Shown in pieces: positions 34,559-43,314 of a stretch of 64,000 nt of DNA. The position numbers and the translations under genes were made by a program. Position 1 is the first letter of the stretch; every line of letters starts with the position of its first letter. Source of the DNA: Winogradskyella sp. PG-2 (GTDB lineage: Bacteria > Bacteroidota > Bacteroidia > Flavobacteriales > Flavobacteriaceae); contig NZ_AP014583.1 of the NCBI RefSeq assembly GCF_000828715.1, positions 2,230,001-2,294,000 of the forward strand, in the 5' to 3' direction. The notes under the pieces are model-generated. The model had not been told where the DNA came from, searched no databases, and saw nothing but the letters and a program-made list of their open reading frames with translations.

Positions 34559-34978
34559 ATGGGAAAGACAAAAGAATATAGTAACGGTGAGGTTACAGTG
34601 GTTTGGGAGCCTGAAAAATGTATTCATTCTGCAATTTGTGCAAAAGGATTGCCAAGTGTTTTTCAACTTAAAGATAGACCTTGGGTTAAGATTGATGCAG
34701 CTGTAACAGATGAGATAGTAAATACTGTAAAAAAATGCCCATCAGGTGCTTTAAGTTTTTATATGAATGCTGAAGATAATTTATCTGAAGAATCATTAGA
34801 AACTAAAGTTGAAGTTTTAGAAAATGGACCGCTTTTGGTTTATGGGATTTTAAAAGTGTCGGATAAAAATGGCAATACTGAAACTAAAAATAGAACAACT
34901 GCATTTTGTCGTTGTGGAGCTTCAGAGAATAAACCGTATTGTGATGGTGCACATATAAAAGAAGATTTTAGAGGATAA
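34559..34978 (+). CDS. Divergent ferredoxin plus CDGSH iron-sulfur protein
   Basis: 139 residues with two small Fe-S domains. The N-terminal half (about 1-70) is a divergent single-cluster ferredoxin of the Fer4_19 type with CIHSAICAKGLP and KKCPSGAL. The C-terminal half is a CDGSH (mitoNEET-like) site, FCRCGASENKPYCDGAH, whose three Cys and one His bind a [2Fe-2S] cluster. Such fusions probably act in electron or cluster transfer; the exact role is unknown. It is divergent from kynU with a 77-base gap. Confidence 0.9.
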   Translation: MGKTKEYSNGEVTVVWEPEKCIHSAICAKGLPSVFQLKDRPWVKIDAAVTDEIVNTVKKCPSGALSFYMNAEDNLSEESLETKVEVLENGPLLVYGILKVSDKNGNTETKNRTTAFCRCGASENKPYCDGAHIKEDFRG

Positions 34979-34981
34979 AAT

Positions 34982-35108
34982 AAAGCACCTTAACTTGTGA
35001 GATAAAGTGCTTCGATATATATAGGCGCCAAAAGGCGGAAAATGTAAGCTATACCTTTTTAGTCGAAACTAGTATCGTGAAACTTACATTATAGATTACA
35101 AAAGTAAT
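34982..35108. other. Unexplained segment rich in short hairpins
   Basis: The 150-base convergent gap holds four hairpins in a row: AAGCAC / GTGCTT (34983-34988, 35007-35012); CGCC-AAAA-GGCG (35026-35037); AATGTAAG / CTTACATT (35041-35048, 35083-35090) enclosing a TTAGT / ACTAG stem; and ATTAC-AAAA-GTAAT (35095-35108). No T-tract follows the first, so a plain terminator does not explain it. This could be a small structured RNA or terminator debris; the strand is undecided. Confidence 0.3.
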
Positions 35109-35128
35109 GCCAAAAATTAAATTTAGTA

Positions 35129-35809
35129 CTACTCTAGTGTTATTTCAACATCTCCAAAATTTAAATTCCAATTACCACCTTCCATTTTATGGTCTATGGC
35201 AATTTTAATTCCGTTAAAGTCTTGATAATTCTCAAATGTGGTAGACATCGATGGTTCCTCTGCATTTCCTTTTCTAAAAATCCATTCTCTAATCATATAA
35301 TTTTCGTCATAAAAGATGTCATAAGCATCACCAGGTGTATAACCACCTTCATCACCATACAAAATTGTAATCATATCTAATTGTTCCTTGCCAATTGGTG
35401 ATTTAGCTATTTTGGATTCAGAAATTGTTGCAGATGTATCCCAAACCAATTGAAAAGGTACTAGAAGCCAGAACTTATCATTGGTAAAAGCTCTATCAGT
35501 GCCTATATCTGTGCTATCTATTTTATTTCTGGTATATTCTATTGATCCCGTATGATTTTCTAAAACCACGATGTCTTGTTTAGGTTTCCAACTCCATGAT
35601 CTCCCTTTTCCTTTTATAGTATCTCTATCAACTTTAAAGATGAATTTTACTTCTGATACATTTTTCCAGTTTTCAAAACCATGTGCATTTGCAATTTTTT
35701 CAGCAATAGTTAGTTCTTTAAGGTCTTCTCTTATTGATGCTTCTGATTTTTCAGATTTGCAGCCTAATACTAATAGGAAACAAATCAATCCTGTATATAA
35801 TGACTTCAT
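35129..35809 (-). CDS. Hypothetical lipoprotein
   Basis: 226 residues from the ATG at 35809, chosen because it gives a lipoprotein signal (CFLLVLGCKSEKSE, Cys at about residue 17); the frame extends 13 codons further upstream. The mature protein begins with an alpha-helix (AEKIANAHGFENWKNVSEVK) and continues in alternating beta strands, recalling LolA-like lipoprotein-sorting folds or flavobacterial DUF6503-type proteins, but I cannot confirm either. Divergent from the methyltransferase at 35851. Confidence 0.75.
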   Translation of the reverse strand: MKSLYTGLICFLLVLGCKSEKSEASIREDLKELTIAEKIANAHGFENWKNVSEVKFIFKVDRDTIKGKGRSWSWKPKQDIVVLENHTGSIEYTRNKIDSTDIGTDRAFTNDKFWLLVPFQLVWDTSATISESKIAKSPIGKEQLDMITILYGDEGGYTPGDAYDIFYDENYMIREWIFRKGNAEEPSMSTTFENYQDFNGIKIAIDHKMEGGNWNLNFGDVEITLE

Positions 35810-35850
35810 ATTAAAAAGTTGTTTTAAATTACATGCAAAATTAACCAACC

Positions 35851-36651
35851 ATGAAAGAGAACACTAATTATTTTGAAGTAAATAAAGCGACTTGGAATAA
35901 GAAAGTAGATATACATGCTAAAAGTGAAATGTATAAAATGGATGCTTTTAAGTCTGGTAGGACCTCTTTGATGTCATATGAATTAAAGGCTTTAGGAGAT
36001 GTTAATGGAAAATCGTTATTGCATTTGCAATGCCATTTTGGACAAGACACTTTAAGTTGGAGTAGGATGGGAGCGAAGTGCGTTGGTGTAGACTTAAGTG
36101 ATGAAGGTATAAAGTTAGCAAAGCAATTAAATGGCGAGTTAAAATTAGATGCTGAGTTTGTATGTTGTAATGTTTTGGATACATCCCAACATATTTCTGA
36201 AACCTTTGATATTGTGTTTACAAGTTATGGTACTATAGGTTGGTTGCCTGATTTAAAACCATGGGCACAAATGATTTCAGAGCGCCTCAAAGTCGGTGGT
36301 ACATTTTATATCGTGGAGTTTCATCCTATTATTTGGATGTTTGATTATGTTGATGGTACATCTAAGATGAAGTATCATTATAACAGAAAAGAATTAATTT
36401 ATGACGAGTACGAAGGGACTTATGCAAATCAATCATCAAAAATGGTAAGTAAAGAGTATGGTTGGAATCATGGTTTAAGTGAAGTTGTAAATTCACTAAT
36501 TGAAGCAGGATTACAAATAGAATACCTCAATGAATATGATGAAAGTCCTTATGATGTGTTTCCTGACTTAACACAATTAGAAAACGGGATGTATAAGATT
36601 AAAGATCAATTGTTCCCAATGCTGTTTGAGATAAAAGCTACTAAGAAGTAA
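35851..36651 (+). CDS. Class I SAM-dependent methyltransferase
   Basis: 266 residues. The SAM loop is LLHLQCHFGQDTLSWSRMGA (HLQCHFG-type), followed by the acidic strand CVGVDLSDEGIKLAKQL and the post-motif FDIVFTSYGTIGWLPDL. This pattern is common in Bacteroidota and other bacteria, but the substrate is unknown. The C-terminal NEYDESPYDVFPDLTQLE resembles the same group. It ends at a bidirectional terminator shared with msrA. Confidence 0.9.
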   Translation: MKENTNYFEVNKATWNKKVDIHAKSEMYKMDAFKSGRTSLMSYELKALGDVNGKSLLHLQCHFGQDTLSWSRMGAKCVGVDLSDEGIKLAKQLNGELKLDAEFVCCNVLDTSQHISETFDIVFTSYGTIGWLPDLKPWAQMISERLKVGGTFYIVEFHPIIWMFDYVDGTSKMKYHYNRKELIYDEYEGTYANQSSKMVSKEYGWNHGLSEVVNSLIEAGLQIEYLNEYDESPYDVFPDLTQLENGMYKIKDQLFPMLFEIKATKK

Positions 36652-36654
36652 TAA

Positions 36655-36685
36655 AAAAAGCCTGAATTTATTTTCAGGCTTTTTT
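36655..36685. terminator. Bidirectional terminator between methyltransferase and msrA
   Basis: Perfect 12-bp arms AAAAAGCCTGAA / TTCAGGCTTTTT (36655-36666, 36673-36684) with a 6-base loop. It lies between two convergent genes and can terminate both. Confidence 0.9.
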
Positions 36686-36687
36686 AT

Positions 36688-37350
36688 TTAATGTTTTTCA
36701 TCTTCCTTTAACAACTCAGGAAACTTAGCTTTAAAACGATTAAGTCTTGGTATAGAAACTGCCCTAATATATCTTTGATTAGGATTACGTTTTTCAAAAT
36801 CTTGGTGATAAGCTTCACCTACCCAAAATTTTTGAAATGGATAAACCTCTGCCGCAATTGTAGTATCTAACTTTTCAGCTAAAGCCGCTTTCTTTTCCTC
36901 TATTATTTTCTTTTGAGCTTCGTCTTGGTAAAATATTATTGAACGGTATTGAGAACCTCTATCTGGACCTTGCCCATTAACTTGTGTAGGGTTTTGAGAA
37001 CCAAAATAAACATCTAGTAAAGTAGAGAAACTCACTACTTCTGGATCGTAAATAATTTCTACAGCTTCTGCATGTCCTGTTCTTCCGGTATTACTAGCTT
37101 CATAAGTTGGGTTTTCGGTATGTCCGCCAGAATAGCCACTAATAGATTCTTCGACACCTTTCACACTTTCAAAAACGGCTTCAACACACCAAAAACAGCC
37201 ACTAGCAAAATAAGCTCTTGCTTTACCATTTTTTATAGGCACAACTACTGGGTCTGCATCAATAACAGATTTTTCTTTCTCACTGACTTGTGCCTGATTT
37301 TGACAACTAAAAAATAAACTTATACTTAAAATGAATACTAATTTTTTCAT
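36688..37350 (-). CDS. msrA: Peptide-methionine (S)-S-oxide reductase MsrA, exported
   Basis: Repairs methionine-S-sulfoxide in proteins. 220 residues from the ATG at 37350, chosen because it gives a lipoprotein signal (LSISLFFSCQNQ); 11 further codons are open upstream. The active site is FASGCFWCVEAVFE, with the usual GCFWC nucleophile motif. Later features GYSGGHTENPTYEAS, HAEAVEIIYDPE and AYHQDFEKRNP are typical for the family. The periplasmic location and the absence of an MsrB domain suggest a stand-alone envelope repair enzyme. Confidence 0.95.
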   Translation of the reverse strand: MKKLVFILSISLFFSCQNQAQVSEKEKSVIDADPVVVPIKNGKARAYFASGCFWCVEAVFESVKGVEESISGYSGGHTENPTYEASNTGRTGHAEAVEIIYDPEVVSFSTLLDVYFGSQNPTQVNGQGPDRGSQYRSIIFYQDEAQKKIIEEKKAALAEKLDTTIAAEVYPFQKFWVGEAYHQDFEKRNPNQRYIRAVSIPRLNRFKAKFPELLKEDEKH

Positions 37351-37462
37351 GGTAATGATTTTCTTTTTCTCATAGACGAACAAAATTACAATTCCTTAAT
37401 TCTAATTCTTTTAAAGTTTTATTAAATAAAGTTATGTAGTGAAGATTTATATTATCGGAAAG

Positions 37463-38020
37463 CTATGAAACAACAGGTATAATCCATTCGCCATTTATAT
37501 GATAGTAAGCATGTATTAAACTAGGAAAACAAGAGTACGGCATATCATCTGCAATGATAAGCACAGTATCCATTGATTTATTGAAAAAAGGTTTGGACAG
37601 TACCATAAAGCCTTTTGGACATATTGAATCTAAAATACGTTCTTTTTCCTGTCTATTTCTCAGCATGGCAATGGATTCAGCTAGTTTTTCAGGGATTAAA
37701 GTATAATTATTATTGGTTATTGTTTTGTTGAGATTGACTTGTCTAGAAAGACTGTTTATACTATCGATTTCGAACCGAGACTTTAAGTTTGTGCGCATCA
37801 TGAAATAGTCTTTATTTAATTCAGGTCTTTCCATTTCTTCATAATCAACTGTTGTATAACTTGGTTCAATTATACAACTACAACTAAATTCACTCAATTC
37901 TAATAATTTAGCTACAAATTCATTAGCTACTTTGTTATAAGTGTCTTCTGGAGTAGTCTTAGTTTCAGTTTTACAACTGAAGCAAAATATTAAAAAAATG
38001 AATATGGAAAGTTTATTCAA
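37463..38020 (-). CDS. Hypothetical lipoprotein
   Basis: 185 residues with a lipoprotein signal (IFCFSCKTETK, Cys at residue 16). The mature part contains a helix with several Glu and Lys, a CSCIIEPSYTT segment, and a hydrophobic beta region (VLIIADDMPYSCFPSL, YYHINGEWIIPVVS). I do not recognise a family. A LNRNRQEKER-like region (MLRNRQEKERILD) may be alpha-helical. It stands between the msrA gene and the zinc-ribbon-like gene, on the same strand. Confidence 0.65.
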   Translation of the reverse strand: MNKLSIFIFLIFCFSCKTETKTTPEDTYNKVANEFVAKLLELSEFSCSCIIEPSYTTVDYEEMERPELNKDYFMMRTNLKSRFEIDSINSLSRQVNLNKTITNNNYTLIPEKLAESIAMLRNRQEKERILDSICPKGFMVLSKPFFNKSMDTVLIIADDMPYSCFPSLIHAYYHINGEWIIPVVS

Positions 38021-38074
38021 AATAAGCTGTTTAATAATTTAACTGGGAAGAAGGTGTATTATTTTAGATTAAAT

Positions 38075-38106
38075 AAAAAAAAGCCTTTGCGAAAGCAAAG
38101 GCTTTT
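38075..38106 (-). terminator. Intrinsic terminator after the coiled-coil gene
   Basis: Arms AAGCCTTTGC / GCAAAGGCTT (38081-38090, 38095-38104) with a 4-base loop. On the minus strand the stem is followed by eight T, so it terminates the gene at 38126-38911; the smaller lipoprotein gene downstream needs its own promoter. Confidence 0.9.
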
Positions 38107-38125
38107 AAAATATATTTTAAGAAGA

Positions 38126-38911
38126 TTATTTACTCAACTTAGCAAATAATTTATTCATTTTTACTTTTTCTTCTTCAGCTAATACGGCATCAACTAAGAT
38201 ACGACCACTATGCTCATCAGTGATTACTTTTTTGCGAGAAGCAATCTCTACTTGAACTTGTGGAGGAATTGTAAAGAAAGAACCACCAGAAGCACCACGC
38301 TCTATAGCTACAACTGCTAAACCATTTTTAACGTTGTTTCTAATTCTAAGGTATGCTTTAACTAAACGATCATCGATTTTCTTTTGGAAATCTTCAGATT
38401 TACCTAATAATGCTTCTTCTTCTTTTTCAGTTTCCTTTAAGATTTCGTTTAACTCACCTTTTTTATGTTTAAGGTGCGCTTGACGATCTTTTAAACGATC
38501 TTTAGTTTCAGAAATCACTTCTTTTTTCTGATCGATCTGAACTTTAAATTCTTTAATGTGCTTTTCAGCTAATTGAATTTCTAGTTCTTGAAATTCAATC
38601 TCTTTTGTCAATGAGTTATATTCTCTGTTATTTCTAACATTTTTTTGTTGCTCACTGTATTTTTTGATTAAAGCTTTTGCTTCTTCGATTAAATTCTTTT
38701 TTCCTTTAATCTCATCATCAATAATAGCAAGGCTATCATTTAACTTTTCCATTCTAGTGTTAAGCCCTTCAACTTCGTCTTCTAAGTCTCTAACTTCTAA
38801 AGGAAGCTCACCTCTGACATTTCTTATTTCGTCTACTCTAGAGTCAATTAATTGTAAATCATATAATGCCCTTAATCGCTCTTCAACAGAAACTTCAGCT
38901 TTTTTTGCCAT
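38126..38911 (-). CDS. Coiled-coil protein of the C4-type zinc-ribbon family, ribbon lost
   Basis: 261 residues. Residues ~12-180 form a long antiparallel coiled coil (many Lys, Glu and Leu heptads: GLNTRMEKLNDSLAIIDDEI, KKYSEQQKNVRNNREYNSLT). The C-terminal ribbon in related proteins normally carries two Cys pairs; here it reads KKVITDEHSGRILVDAV and no cysteine remains anywhere in the protein. NVRNNREYNSLTKEIEFQ and GASGGSFFTIPPQ are well-conserved family landmarks. Function unknown; related CT398 protein is linked to secretion or sigma-54 interaction in Chlamydia. It lies two bases after the Nif3 stop. Confidence 0.88.
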   Translation of the reverse strand: MAKKAEVSVEERLRALYDLQLIDSRVDEIRNVRGELPLEVRDLEDEVEGLNTRMEKLNDSLAIIDDEIKGKKNLIEEAKALIKKYSEQQKNVRNNREYNSLTKEIEFQELEIQLAEKHIKEFKVQIDQKKEVISETKDRLKDRQAHLKHKKGELNEILKETEKEEEALLGKSEDFQKKIDDRLVKAYLRIRNNVKNGLAVVAIERGASGGSFFTIPPQVQVEIASRKKVITDEHSGRILVDAVLAEEEKVKMNKLFAKLSK

Positions 38912-38913
38912 AA

Positions 38914-40008
38914 TTATAAATACTTTACCGGATTTGTATTTGTCTTTGATAAAATGACTGCAAAATTAGTAATTTTTTTTGAGAGATAGTCTACTAAAAA
39001 CGATTTTGTGAACTGTTCACTTTCATAATGGCCAATATCTGCTAAAACGATTTCATTTTCGGCGCTGAAAAAATCATGATATTTTAAGTCTGCAGTGACC
39101 AAAAGATCTGCATTTAAAGCTTTTGCGGCTTGTATTGCGAAACTTCCAGAACCACCTAAAACTGCAATATGCTTTATAGGTTTATTTAAAAGGTTTGAAT
39201 GTCTAATACATTCTGTATTCATTTTGTCTTTAATAAAATTCAGACAATCTGTTGCTGACATGGATTCTTTAAGTTCACCAATCATTCCCATACCAATGTG
39301 TTGGTTTGTGTTTTCTAGTGTGGTAATTTCATAAGCAACTTCTTCATATGGATGTGCTTCAAAAAGTGTTTTTAAAATTTTTGATTCGAGATGCTTTTTA
39401 AAAGTAACTGATATGGCTGTTTCATTTTCAGTGTGTAATTCTCCTTTTTTTCCAATTGCAGGATTTGAATTCTCATTGCCTAAATAAGTACCTTCTCCAT
39501 CAATATTAAAACTACAAGATTCGTAATTACCAAGACTACCAGCACCAGCATTAAATAACTCAGCCCTTAGTTCTGCAGCATTTGTTTTAGGTACATAAGT
39601 TTGTAATTTTTTAATTGTGCTAGATTGCGGAATTAAAATTTGCTTATTCTTTAATCCTAATTGATCACAAATAATAGAGTTTACACCCTCAATAGCATTA
39701 TCTAAAGCCGTATGAATAGAGAAAATAGCAATGTTGTTTTGAATTGCTTTAATTACAACACGCTCCACATAAGTTTTACCTGTTAATTTTTTAAGTCCTT
39801 TAAATATAATAGGATGGAAGCTTACAATAAGATTACACTTGTTATTAATTGCTTCATCTACGACAGTTTCAAGCGTATCTAATGTTACTAAAATTCCTGA
39901 AACAGGTTGATCTTTGTTTCCGACTAAAAGTCCGACATTGTCAAAATCTTCAGCATAAGCTAATGGTGCTAAGTCGTGTAAGTGATTTATAACATCTTGT
40001 ACTATCAT
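38914..40008 (-). CDS. Nif3-like dinuclear metal-centre protein (long form)
   Basis: 364 residues of the NIF3/YbgI/YqfO family, hexameric proteins with two metals per subunit. Metal ligands are probably in DNVGLLVGN, IVSFHPIIFKGLKK, FSIHTALDNA and ADIGHYESEQF. The middle insert (about 130-225) is the CutA/PII-like domain of the long bacterial form (FKKHLESKILKTLFEAHPYEE). Sometimes annotated as GTP cyclohydrolase I type 2, but this activity is doubtful. Divergent from lpxK with only 34-40 bases between them. Confidence 0.93.
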   Translation of the reverse strand: MIVQDVINHLHDLAPLAYAEDFDNVGLLVGNKDQPVSGILVTLDTLETVVDEAINNKCNLIVSFHPIIFKGLKKLTGKTYVERVVIKAIQNNIAIFSIHTALDNAIEGVNSIICDQLGLKNKQILIPQSSTIKKLQTYVPKTNAAELRAELFNAGAGSLGNYESCSFNIDGEGTYLGNENSNPAIGKKGELHTENETAISVTFKKHLESKILKTLFEAHPYEEVAYEITTLENTNQHIGMGMIGELKESMSATDCLNFIKDKMNTECIRHSNLLNKPIKHIAVLGGSGSFAIQAAKALNADLLVTADLKYHDFFSAENEIVLADIGHYESEQFTKSFLVDYLSKKITNFAVILSKTNTNPVKYL

Positions 40009-40024
40009 AAGTGCTTATTTGTTT

Positions 40025-40041
40025 CAAAAATAATATATTTT
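40025..40041. promoter_or_regulatory. Overlapping divergent -7 boxes for nif3 and lpxK
   Basis: On the minus strand TATTTTTG (40025-40032) matches TAnnTTTG for the Nif3 gene. On the plus strand TATATTTT (40034-40041) is one mismatch from it and ends seven bases before the lpxK ATG at 40049, favouring that start over the GTG at 40043 and predicting a leaderless message. The spacer between the two genes is only about 40 bases. Confidence 0.35.
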
Positions 40042-40048
40042 AGTGCTC

Positions 40049-41050
40049 ATGAAGTTTATACGCATCATATTATTTCCTATTGTTCCTATATACTATTTAG
40101 TCACTTGGTTCCGTAATTGGTTATATGATAAAGGTTTTAATTCTTCTGAGTCTTACGATTTCCCAGTGATATGTGTTGGAAACCTTAGTACAGGTGGAAC
40201 CGGTAAAACACCAATGATTGAATATTTAATTCGATTATTGAAAGACGAAAAATCTGTTGCGACTCTGAGTAGAGGTTATAAAAGAATAACAGAAGGTTTT
40301 GTATTAGCTGATAAAAGTGCAACTGCAGATACTATTGGTGATGAACCTTTTCAATTTTTTAAGAAATTTAAAGACATTAAAGTAGCAGTTGACGGTAATC
40401 GTCAAAATGGCATTAAAGAACTTACAGCTACAGACGAACAAACAGAAGTTATTTTATTAGATGATGCATATCAACATAGAAAGGTAATAGCTGGTTTTAA
40501 TATTCTATTGACAGCATATAATAATTTATATTACAAGGATATTGTTTTACCAACAGGTAATTTAAGAGAACCACGTTCGGGTGCTAAAAGAGCAGATTTA
40601 ATTGTTGTGACCAAATGCCCTAAAACAATTTCTGAAACTGAAAAGAGCAAGATTAGTTCTAGGTTAAAATTAAACTCAAATCAGCAATTATTTTTTAGTC
40701 ATATTAATTATTCTGAAAAAGTGATATCAAAGAGTAGTGAATTAGCACTGAATCAACTTTCTAAATTCACTTTAGTAACAGGTATTGCCAATGCAAAGCC
40801 TTTGGTTGATTTTCTGAATAAAAGGGGATTAGAATTTGATCATGTTGAATATCCAGACCATTATAGTTTTAAACCAACAGATACTGAAATATTAGAAGGT
40901 AAAGGGCTTATTGTAACAACTGAAAAGGACTATGTAAGATTATCATCTAATAATGAAAGTTTAGAGCCTAATTTGTTTTACTTACCAATAGAGATTGAAA
41001 TAGACAAAAAGAAAGCTTTTGATGAATCAATTAAAGAGTTCGTTGATTAA
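40049..41050 (+). CDS. lpxK: Tetraacyldisaccharide 4'-kinase
   Basis: Inner-membrane kinase adding the 4'-phosphate to the lipid A precursor. 333 residues from the ATG at 40049; an N-terminal hydrophobic membrane helix (FIRIILFPIVPIYYLVT) is followed by the Walker A motif GNLSTGGTGKTPMIEYL and ATLSRGYKR. LLDDAYQHRKV (the DDGxQH-type motif) and VVTKCPK, with a VTTEKDYVRL segment, complete the family set. Convergent with the histidine-kinase gene, which it overlaps by four bases (41047-41050). Confidence 0.96.
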   Translation: MKFIRIILFPIVPIYYLVTWFRNWLYDKGFNSSESYDFPVICVGNLSTGGTGKTPMIEYLIRLLKDEKSVATLSRGYKRITEGFVLADKSATADTIGDEPFQFFKKFKDIKVAVDGNRQNGIKELTATDEQTEVILLDDAYQHRKVIAGFNILLTAYNNLYYKDIVLPTGNLREPRSGAKRADLIVVTKCPKTISETEKSKISSRLKLNSNQQLFFSHINYSEKVISKSSELALNQLSKFTLVTGIANAKPLVDFLNKRGLEFDHVEYPDHYSFKPTDTEILEGKGLIVTTEKDYVRLSSNNESLEPNLFYLPIEIEIDKKKAFDESIKEFVD

Positions 41051-43284
41051 AAGAAACTAGAGACTACTTCTTTGCCAGATAGAACATCATGTAGTTTATT
41101 CTCGAAATCCTCTTGCTTAAATGGTTTTGAAATAATATCATCAAACCCAGCTTCACCAAATTCGTGCATTTTATCTTCAAGAGTTACTGCAGTAAGAGCA
41201 AAAATGGTCAATTCCTTATCGAAAGTTCTTATAATTTTAGTTGCTTCTAATCCGCTAATTCCGGGCATATGAATATCCATTAATACCACATTGTAATCAA
41301 CATTTTTAACTTGTTCTACTGCGGATTCTCCATTATCAACGACATCACAATAAAGCCCCATTTTATTGAGAATCTTTTTAGTAATCATCTGATTGATTTT
41401 GTTGTCCTCTACAACTAAAATTTTAACTTCACTTAAATCCAAATCTTCCATCTTATTAGATTGTTTAACTTCTGCTACTTTCGGTTTTTTGGCTTTTTCA
41501 GTGTGTTCTAGAGGTAATTCAAAGAAGAACGTAGTGCCTGTACCAAGTTCACTCTTCAAGTAAATTTTACCTTTAAGAATCTGAATCAATCCTTTAACAA
41601 TAGATAGACCTAGACCAGTACCTCCATACTTTCTGTTAATTTGTACAGAGCCTTGAGAGAAACTCTCAAACATGTGATCTTGCTTCTCTTTTGTAATACC
41701 AATACCATTATCTTCAATTTCAAAGCGAAGGTTGTATATATTGTCCTTCTGGTCAATTTTGTACGCTCTTACCCAGATGTCTCCATCTTTTGTGAATTTA
41801 ATAGCATTACCGAGTAGGTTAATTAAGATTTGGGAAATCTTTAATTGGTCACCAGTATAAGTTTCTGGTAAACTGTCGTCATAATTGAAATGTAACTTTG
41901 TATTATTGTCATTTGCTGAGTTACTTAATGCAGAAATTACATTTTCAAGTTTATTTTTAAGGTTGAATTGTTCTGGGTCTAATTCAACTTTGTTAGCTTC
42001 AATTTTATTAATCTGAAGAATGTCATTGATGAATGTTAGCAGATAGTCTCCTGAGAATTTTAATGATTTAAGATGCGGTATTTGGTGATCTTTTGGTTTT
42101 TCATCTAATAGCATGTTCGTAAGACCAGTAACGGCATATAAAGGAGTTCTAAGCTCGTGAGTTACTGTTGATAAGAAGTTAGCTTTAGTCTTAGATGCTA
42201 GTTCTGCTTTTTCCTTTGCCACAATAAGCTCATCATTTTTTTTATGGAGCATATTATTAGTCTTTAACCTTATATTATTATTTTTATAAAGAGATAAAGT
42301 TAAAAGAGATAGTATGGTTATTAAAGCAATACTTAATATTGTAGTAATCCTTGTGAAATTACTTTCGGCACTAATTTCATCATTCTGTAACTTTAATTGT
42401 TGGTTCTCAGCCTCTTTATATTGATAAATAGATTGACTTGTAACACCAGGCGCTAAGTTTTCTCGCTTTACGTTTAATATAGAATCAGATAGCTTTATAT
42501 GCTTTTTTACATAGTCGTATGAATTTTTATAATCACCTTGTTTTTCATGTATGTCACTAAGCGTCAAATAAGCTTCATTAATATTTTCTGTAATTTTATA
42601 AGATTCTGCAATTGAAAGCCCTTCTTTTGCTTGAGATAGTGCTAATATGTTATTATTTAATGCACTAGATACTTTACCAGTTTGAATAAGAGCACTACTT
42701 AGACGACGTCTTTGATCATATTTTTTCGCTATTATAATCGTCTTTTCTAGTTGATTCTTTGCCTCTTCATAGCGATTTTGAGCGATATAAACTTTAGCCT
42801 CGTTTAATGTAACTTCAGAAATATATTCCTCTAAGTCCTCCTGTTCAAATAAATTCTTAGCAGAATTAAAATATTCTAATGCACTTTCATACTCTTCTTT
42901 AGTACTATGAATAACCCCTTTAATATTGTAAGTAATGGCTAGGTTATCATAATCATTATTTTCACGTTGAATTTGAATAGCATTACTGATGGAAACAGTA
43001 GCTTGGTCTTTTTCATCCATTAAAAACTGCACTTTAGCAATTTTTGTATGAATTTTACCCTGGCTCTCTTTGTCATCAATTTTTTCAGCAAAAACTAATG
43101 CCTTATTTAAGTTAACTTTGGCATTATAATAATCACCACGATTATTATCTAATTTGGCTTGATTAATACGTTCTTGCAGTCTAACTGCAAGCATGTCTGT
43201 ATCTTCAACGCTATCTTGTTGCGAGAAAATAAGACTACAAAAACATGCTAAAAAAACAAATATGTAATATTTGATTTGGGACAT
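41047..43284 (-). CDS. TPR hybrid sensor histidine kinase / response regulator
   Basis: 745 residues. Signal peptide (about 1-21), then tetratricopeptide repeats at about 30-270, a membrane helix at about 313-333, HisKA with phospho-acceptor H376 (STVTHELRTPL), HATPase with NAIKF and GTGLGLSIVKGL motifs, and a C-terminal receiver with D670 (VVLMDIHMPGISG). The layout of periplasmic TPRs, kinase and receiver is common in Bacteroidota; no DNA-binding output domain is present, so signalling must pass through a separate regulator. The input is unknown. A -7 box lies upstream at 43306-43313. Confidence 0.95.
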   Translation of the reverse strand: MSQIKYYIFVFLACFCSLIFSQQDSVEDTDMLAVRLQERINQAKLDNNRGDYYNAKVNLNKALVFAEKIDDKESQGKIHTKIAKVQFLMDEKDQATVSISNAIQIQRENNDYDNLAITYNIKGVIHSTKEEYESALEYFNSAKNLFEQEDLEEYISEVTLNEAKVYIAQNRYEEAKNQLEKTIIIAKKYDQRRRLSSALIQTGKVSSALNNNILALSQAKEGLSIAESYKITENINEAYLTLSDIHEKQGDYKNSYDYVKKHIKLSDSILNVKRENLAPGVTSQSIYQYKEAENQQLKLQNDEISAESNFTRITTILSIALITILSLLTLSLYKNNNIRLKTNNMLHKKNDELIVAKEKAELASKTKANFLSTVTHELRTPLYAVTGLTNMLLDEKPKDHQIPHLKSLKFSGDYLLTFINDILQINKIEANKVELDPEQFNLKNKLENVISALSNSANDNNTKLHFNYDDSLPETYTGDQLKISQILINLLGNAIKFTKDGDIWVRAYKIDQKDNIYNLRFEIEDNGIGITKEKQDHMFESFSQGSVQINRKYGGTGLGLSIVKGLIQILKGKIYLKSELGTGTTFFFELPLEHTEKAKKPKVAEVKQSNKMEDLDLSEVKILVVEDNKINQMITKKILNKMGLYCDVVDNGESAVEQVKNVDYNVVLMDIHMPGISGLEATKIIRTFDKELTIFALTAVTLEDKMHEFGEAGFDDIISKPFKQEDFENKLHDVLSGKEVVSSFF

Positions 43285-43305
43285 TTCAGCTCACTTTACT
43301 TTTAA

Positions 43306-43313
43306 CAAATATA
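43306..43313 (-). promoter_or_regulatory. Candidate -7 box for the hybrid kinase gene
   Basis: On the minus strand TATATTTG matches TAnnTTTG, located 22 bases before the kinase start codon, in the 30-base gap after the gap gene. No well-spaced -33 element. The kinase may therefore be transcribed separately from gap-lipA. Confidence 0.35.
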
Positions 43314-43314
43314 A

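Noticed and set aside
34982..35012. First hairpin of the 34982-35108 segment as a simple terminator of the Fe-S gene.
   Set aside because: It has a 6-bp stem with an 18-base loop and no T-run, so termination is not convincing on its own.
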